From an uncultured Gemella sp. (GTDB lineage: Bacteria; Bacillota; Bacilli; Staphylococcales; Gemellaceae), in NCBI GenBank assembly GCA_945929765.1, contig CAMEOL010000009.1:1-13723 (forward strand): a stretch of DNA of 13,723 bases, given 5' to 3'. The notes beneath the pieces were generated by a model, which was given only the letters and a program-made list of their open reading frames with translations, was not told the DNA's origin and made no database searches. A program made the translations under genes and the position numbers. Below, piece by piece: positions 12,500-13,723 of the stretch. Position 1 is the first letter of the stretch, and every line of letters starts with the position of its first letter.

Positions 12500-13723
12500 C
12501 TAGTTTTTTTGTGTTTTTCTGCGCGTTAATATAGCTGCCGCTCCTAATGTAATACTTCCTAATAGTGCTCCGTCAGTAGTGCTTAATCCTGTATTTGGTA
12601 ATTTTGATTTATTTACTTTTCCTGATGCACTATTATCTAATAGTATCTGATTCTGTTTATTAGTTTCTTCATTATCTGTCACTATATTATTAAAAGTTTT
12701 ATCTTTATCAATTATCGGCAATATTGTTCCTTTATCAGAGTTCGGTTCTACTTTCTTTTTAGTCCCTTTCACTACTATTCGGTCTTGTTTTAATATTTTT
12801 TCTATAATTGTAGTTTCATTCCCTATTGTTACTTTTATTATTAACCCTTCTTGTCCTTCTACCTCAATAATTTCTCTACCTTCTTCTATCTCTGCAGATT
12901 CTCTTACTATCGTATCAAAAGGCACTTTTTCTTCTTGTATTATAGCTTCTGGTAGTTTTGTTTTTTCTGGTTCTGTTTTTGATGTTATTTCCTCTACAAC
13001 GTTAGTAACATCTTTTTTCTTAGTTCCTTTTATTATTACTTTTTCTTCCGCTGGAATTATAGTTATATCCTCTTTTGGTAATAATTCTCCTGTTTTTTCT
13101 AGTAATTCATATGTTGTTGTTACTCGACGAAGACCTGTTTTACCCCCGATTTCTTCTACAGTACCTTCTTCTTTGGTATTATCTTCTATATATCTTATTG
13201 TGTAATTTATTACTGTTTCTTCTATTTTTGGTTTTATACTTATTTTTACTACTTCGTCTATTTTATTTATAACTTTTTCGGTGATTTTTTCTATTATTAC
13301 TCCGTTTGTAGCATCTAATTCATATGATGTTGTTTTTTCTATATATCCGTTAGATCCTTGGGTTCTTTCTAGTTCTGTCCCTGCTTGTTCTGTAGTATTT
13401 TCTTCACCGATATATTGTATAGCTTTCTCCACTTCACCTAGTCGTTCAACTTTTGGTTTTGTTCCTACAGTTATTACTTTTTCTACCGGACTAACTACTA
13501 CAGCTTCTCCTCGTTCTGCCGTTACTTCTCCCGTTTGTGTATTTACTTTGTACGTTGTTGTTACACTCGTTGTTCCTTTTACTCCACCTGTTTCAGAACG
13601 ATAGTTTCGATCTTTTGCATCATCTCCTACATATCTTGTCATGTAGTTTTGTTCTGTCGTTTCTGTTGTTGGTTTTGTTCCTACAGTTATTACTTTTTCT
13701 ACCGGACTAACTACTACAGCTTC
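12500..13723 (-). CDS. LPXTG cell-wall-anchored repeat surface protein (C-terminal 407 residues; 5' end beyond window)
   Basis: The frame stays open to the right edge, so this is only the C-terminal part. At least three repeats of about 72-75 residues are seen, each with a (T/Q)RY(V/I)-type opening, a TTTY(K/E) strand, a TGE turn and a closing VEKVITVGTKP or KGTKKK. The last unit before the anchor (EEKVPFDTIVRESAEIEEG then GREIIEVEG up to VVKGTKKK) fits the G5 domain pattern. A low-complexity spacer then leads to LPNTG, a hydrophobic stretch (about 17 residues) and the basic tail RRKTQKN: a complete sortase signal. The protein is thus linked to peptidoglycan, and such repeats usually form a stalk for adhesion or biofilm contacts. 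The N-terminal signal peptide and functional head lie outside. The in-frame ATG at 13642 is internal to a repeat, not a start. Confidence 0.92.
   Translation of the reverse strand, partial: EAVVVSPVEKVITVGTKPTTETTEQNYMTRYVGDDAKDRNYRSETGGVKGTTSVTTTYKVNTQTGEVTAERGEAVVVSPVEKVITVGTKPKVERLGEVEKAIQYIGEENTTEQAGTELERTQGSNGYIEKTTSYELDATNGVIIEKITEKVINKIDEVVKISIKPKIEETVINYTIRYIEDNTKEEGTVEEIGGKTGLRRVTTTYELLEKTGELLPKEDITIIPAEEKVIIKGTKKKDVTNVVEEITSKTEPEKTKLPEAIIQEEKVPFDTIVRESAEIEEGREIIEVEGQEGLIIKVTIGNETTIIEKILKQDRIVVKGTKKKVEPNSDKGTILPIIDKDKTFNNIVTDNEETNKQNQILLDNSASGKVNKSKLPNTGLSTTDGALLGSITLGAAAILTRRKTQKN
13453..13723 (-). repeat. 216-bp tandem repeats within the surface protein gene
   Basis: Bases 13453-13507 are identical to 13669-13723 (55 of 55) at a step of 216 bases, exactly 72 codons. 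They encode the shared EAVVVSPVEKVITVGTKP end of neighbouring repeats. The array continues beyond the window; the units nearer the anchor have diverged. Confidence 0.85.

Noticed and set aside
13075..13604. Long plus-strand open frames opposite the surface protein gene
   Set aside because: They are antisense to a clear LPXTG repeat protein, and their hydrophobic composition simply mirrors its codon pattern.

Overview
This is an AT-rich window in which every supported gene lies on the minus strand, so transcription runs from high to low coordinates. Extended or consensus sigma-A promoters, strong AGGAGG-type ribosome binding sites, an LPXTG-anchored repeat protein, a YacP/Rae1-type ribonuclease and an OmpR-type two-component system point to a low-GC Firmicute. 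The surface-protein style and base composition make me think of Gemella or a close relative, but the genus is an inference.

Right part, 11.3-13.7 kb, in transcription order: the 3' end of a cell-wall-anchored LPXTG protein with about 72-residue repeats (open at the right edge), then a two-gene operon for a NYN/YacP-type ribonuclease and a small YjdJ-type acetyltransferase. A strong terminator closes this operon.

Middle part, 8.2-11.3 kb: a response regulator and sensor kinase whose genes overlap, followed by a separately transcribed membrane-anchored PepSY-like protein. The promoters of the regulator gene and the PepSY gene have the same layout: TTCAT, 6 bases, TTCAT, 10 bases, TATAAT. This suggests that the system activates itself and the PepSY gene.

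Left part, 1-8.1 kb: a layered type I restriction-modification (RM) island. It holds (a) a short degenerate 5' fragment of one hsdM with its promoter still intact, now in front of a Bro-N/DinD-like gene; (b) a second, better preserved copy of the same promoter and hsdM 5' end, open for 252 codons but cut off just before the S-adenosylmethionine (SAM)-binding motif; (c) at that cut, a mobile-element end with a terminator, three TGACACCCC-type direct repeats, a 61-residue protein and a serine recombinase; (d) a second, unrelated RM operon made of a Phd/YefM-like antitoxin, an unusually long HsdM and an HsdS that runs off the left edge a few codons before its expected end. No hsdR and no partner toxin lie in the window.

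The simplest reading is that a serine-recombinase element broke an older type I RM locus, and that a different RM operon now sits on or beside the element. The bro gene is bracketed by direct repeats of the older hsdM promoter and 5' end. The window contains no RNA genes, CRISPR array or intact insertion sequence that I can recognise.
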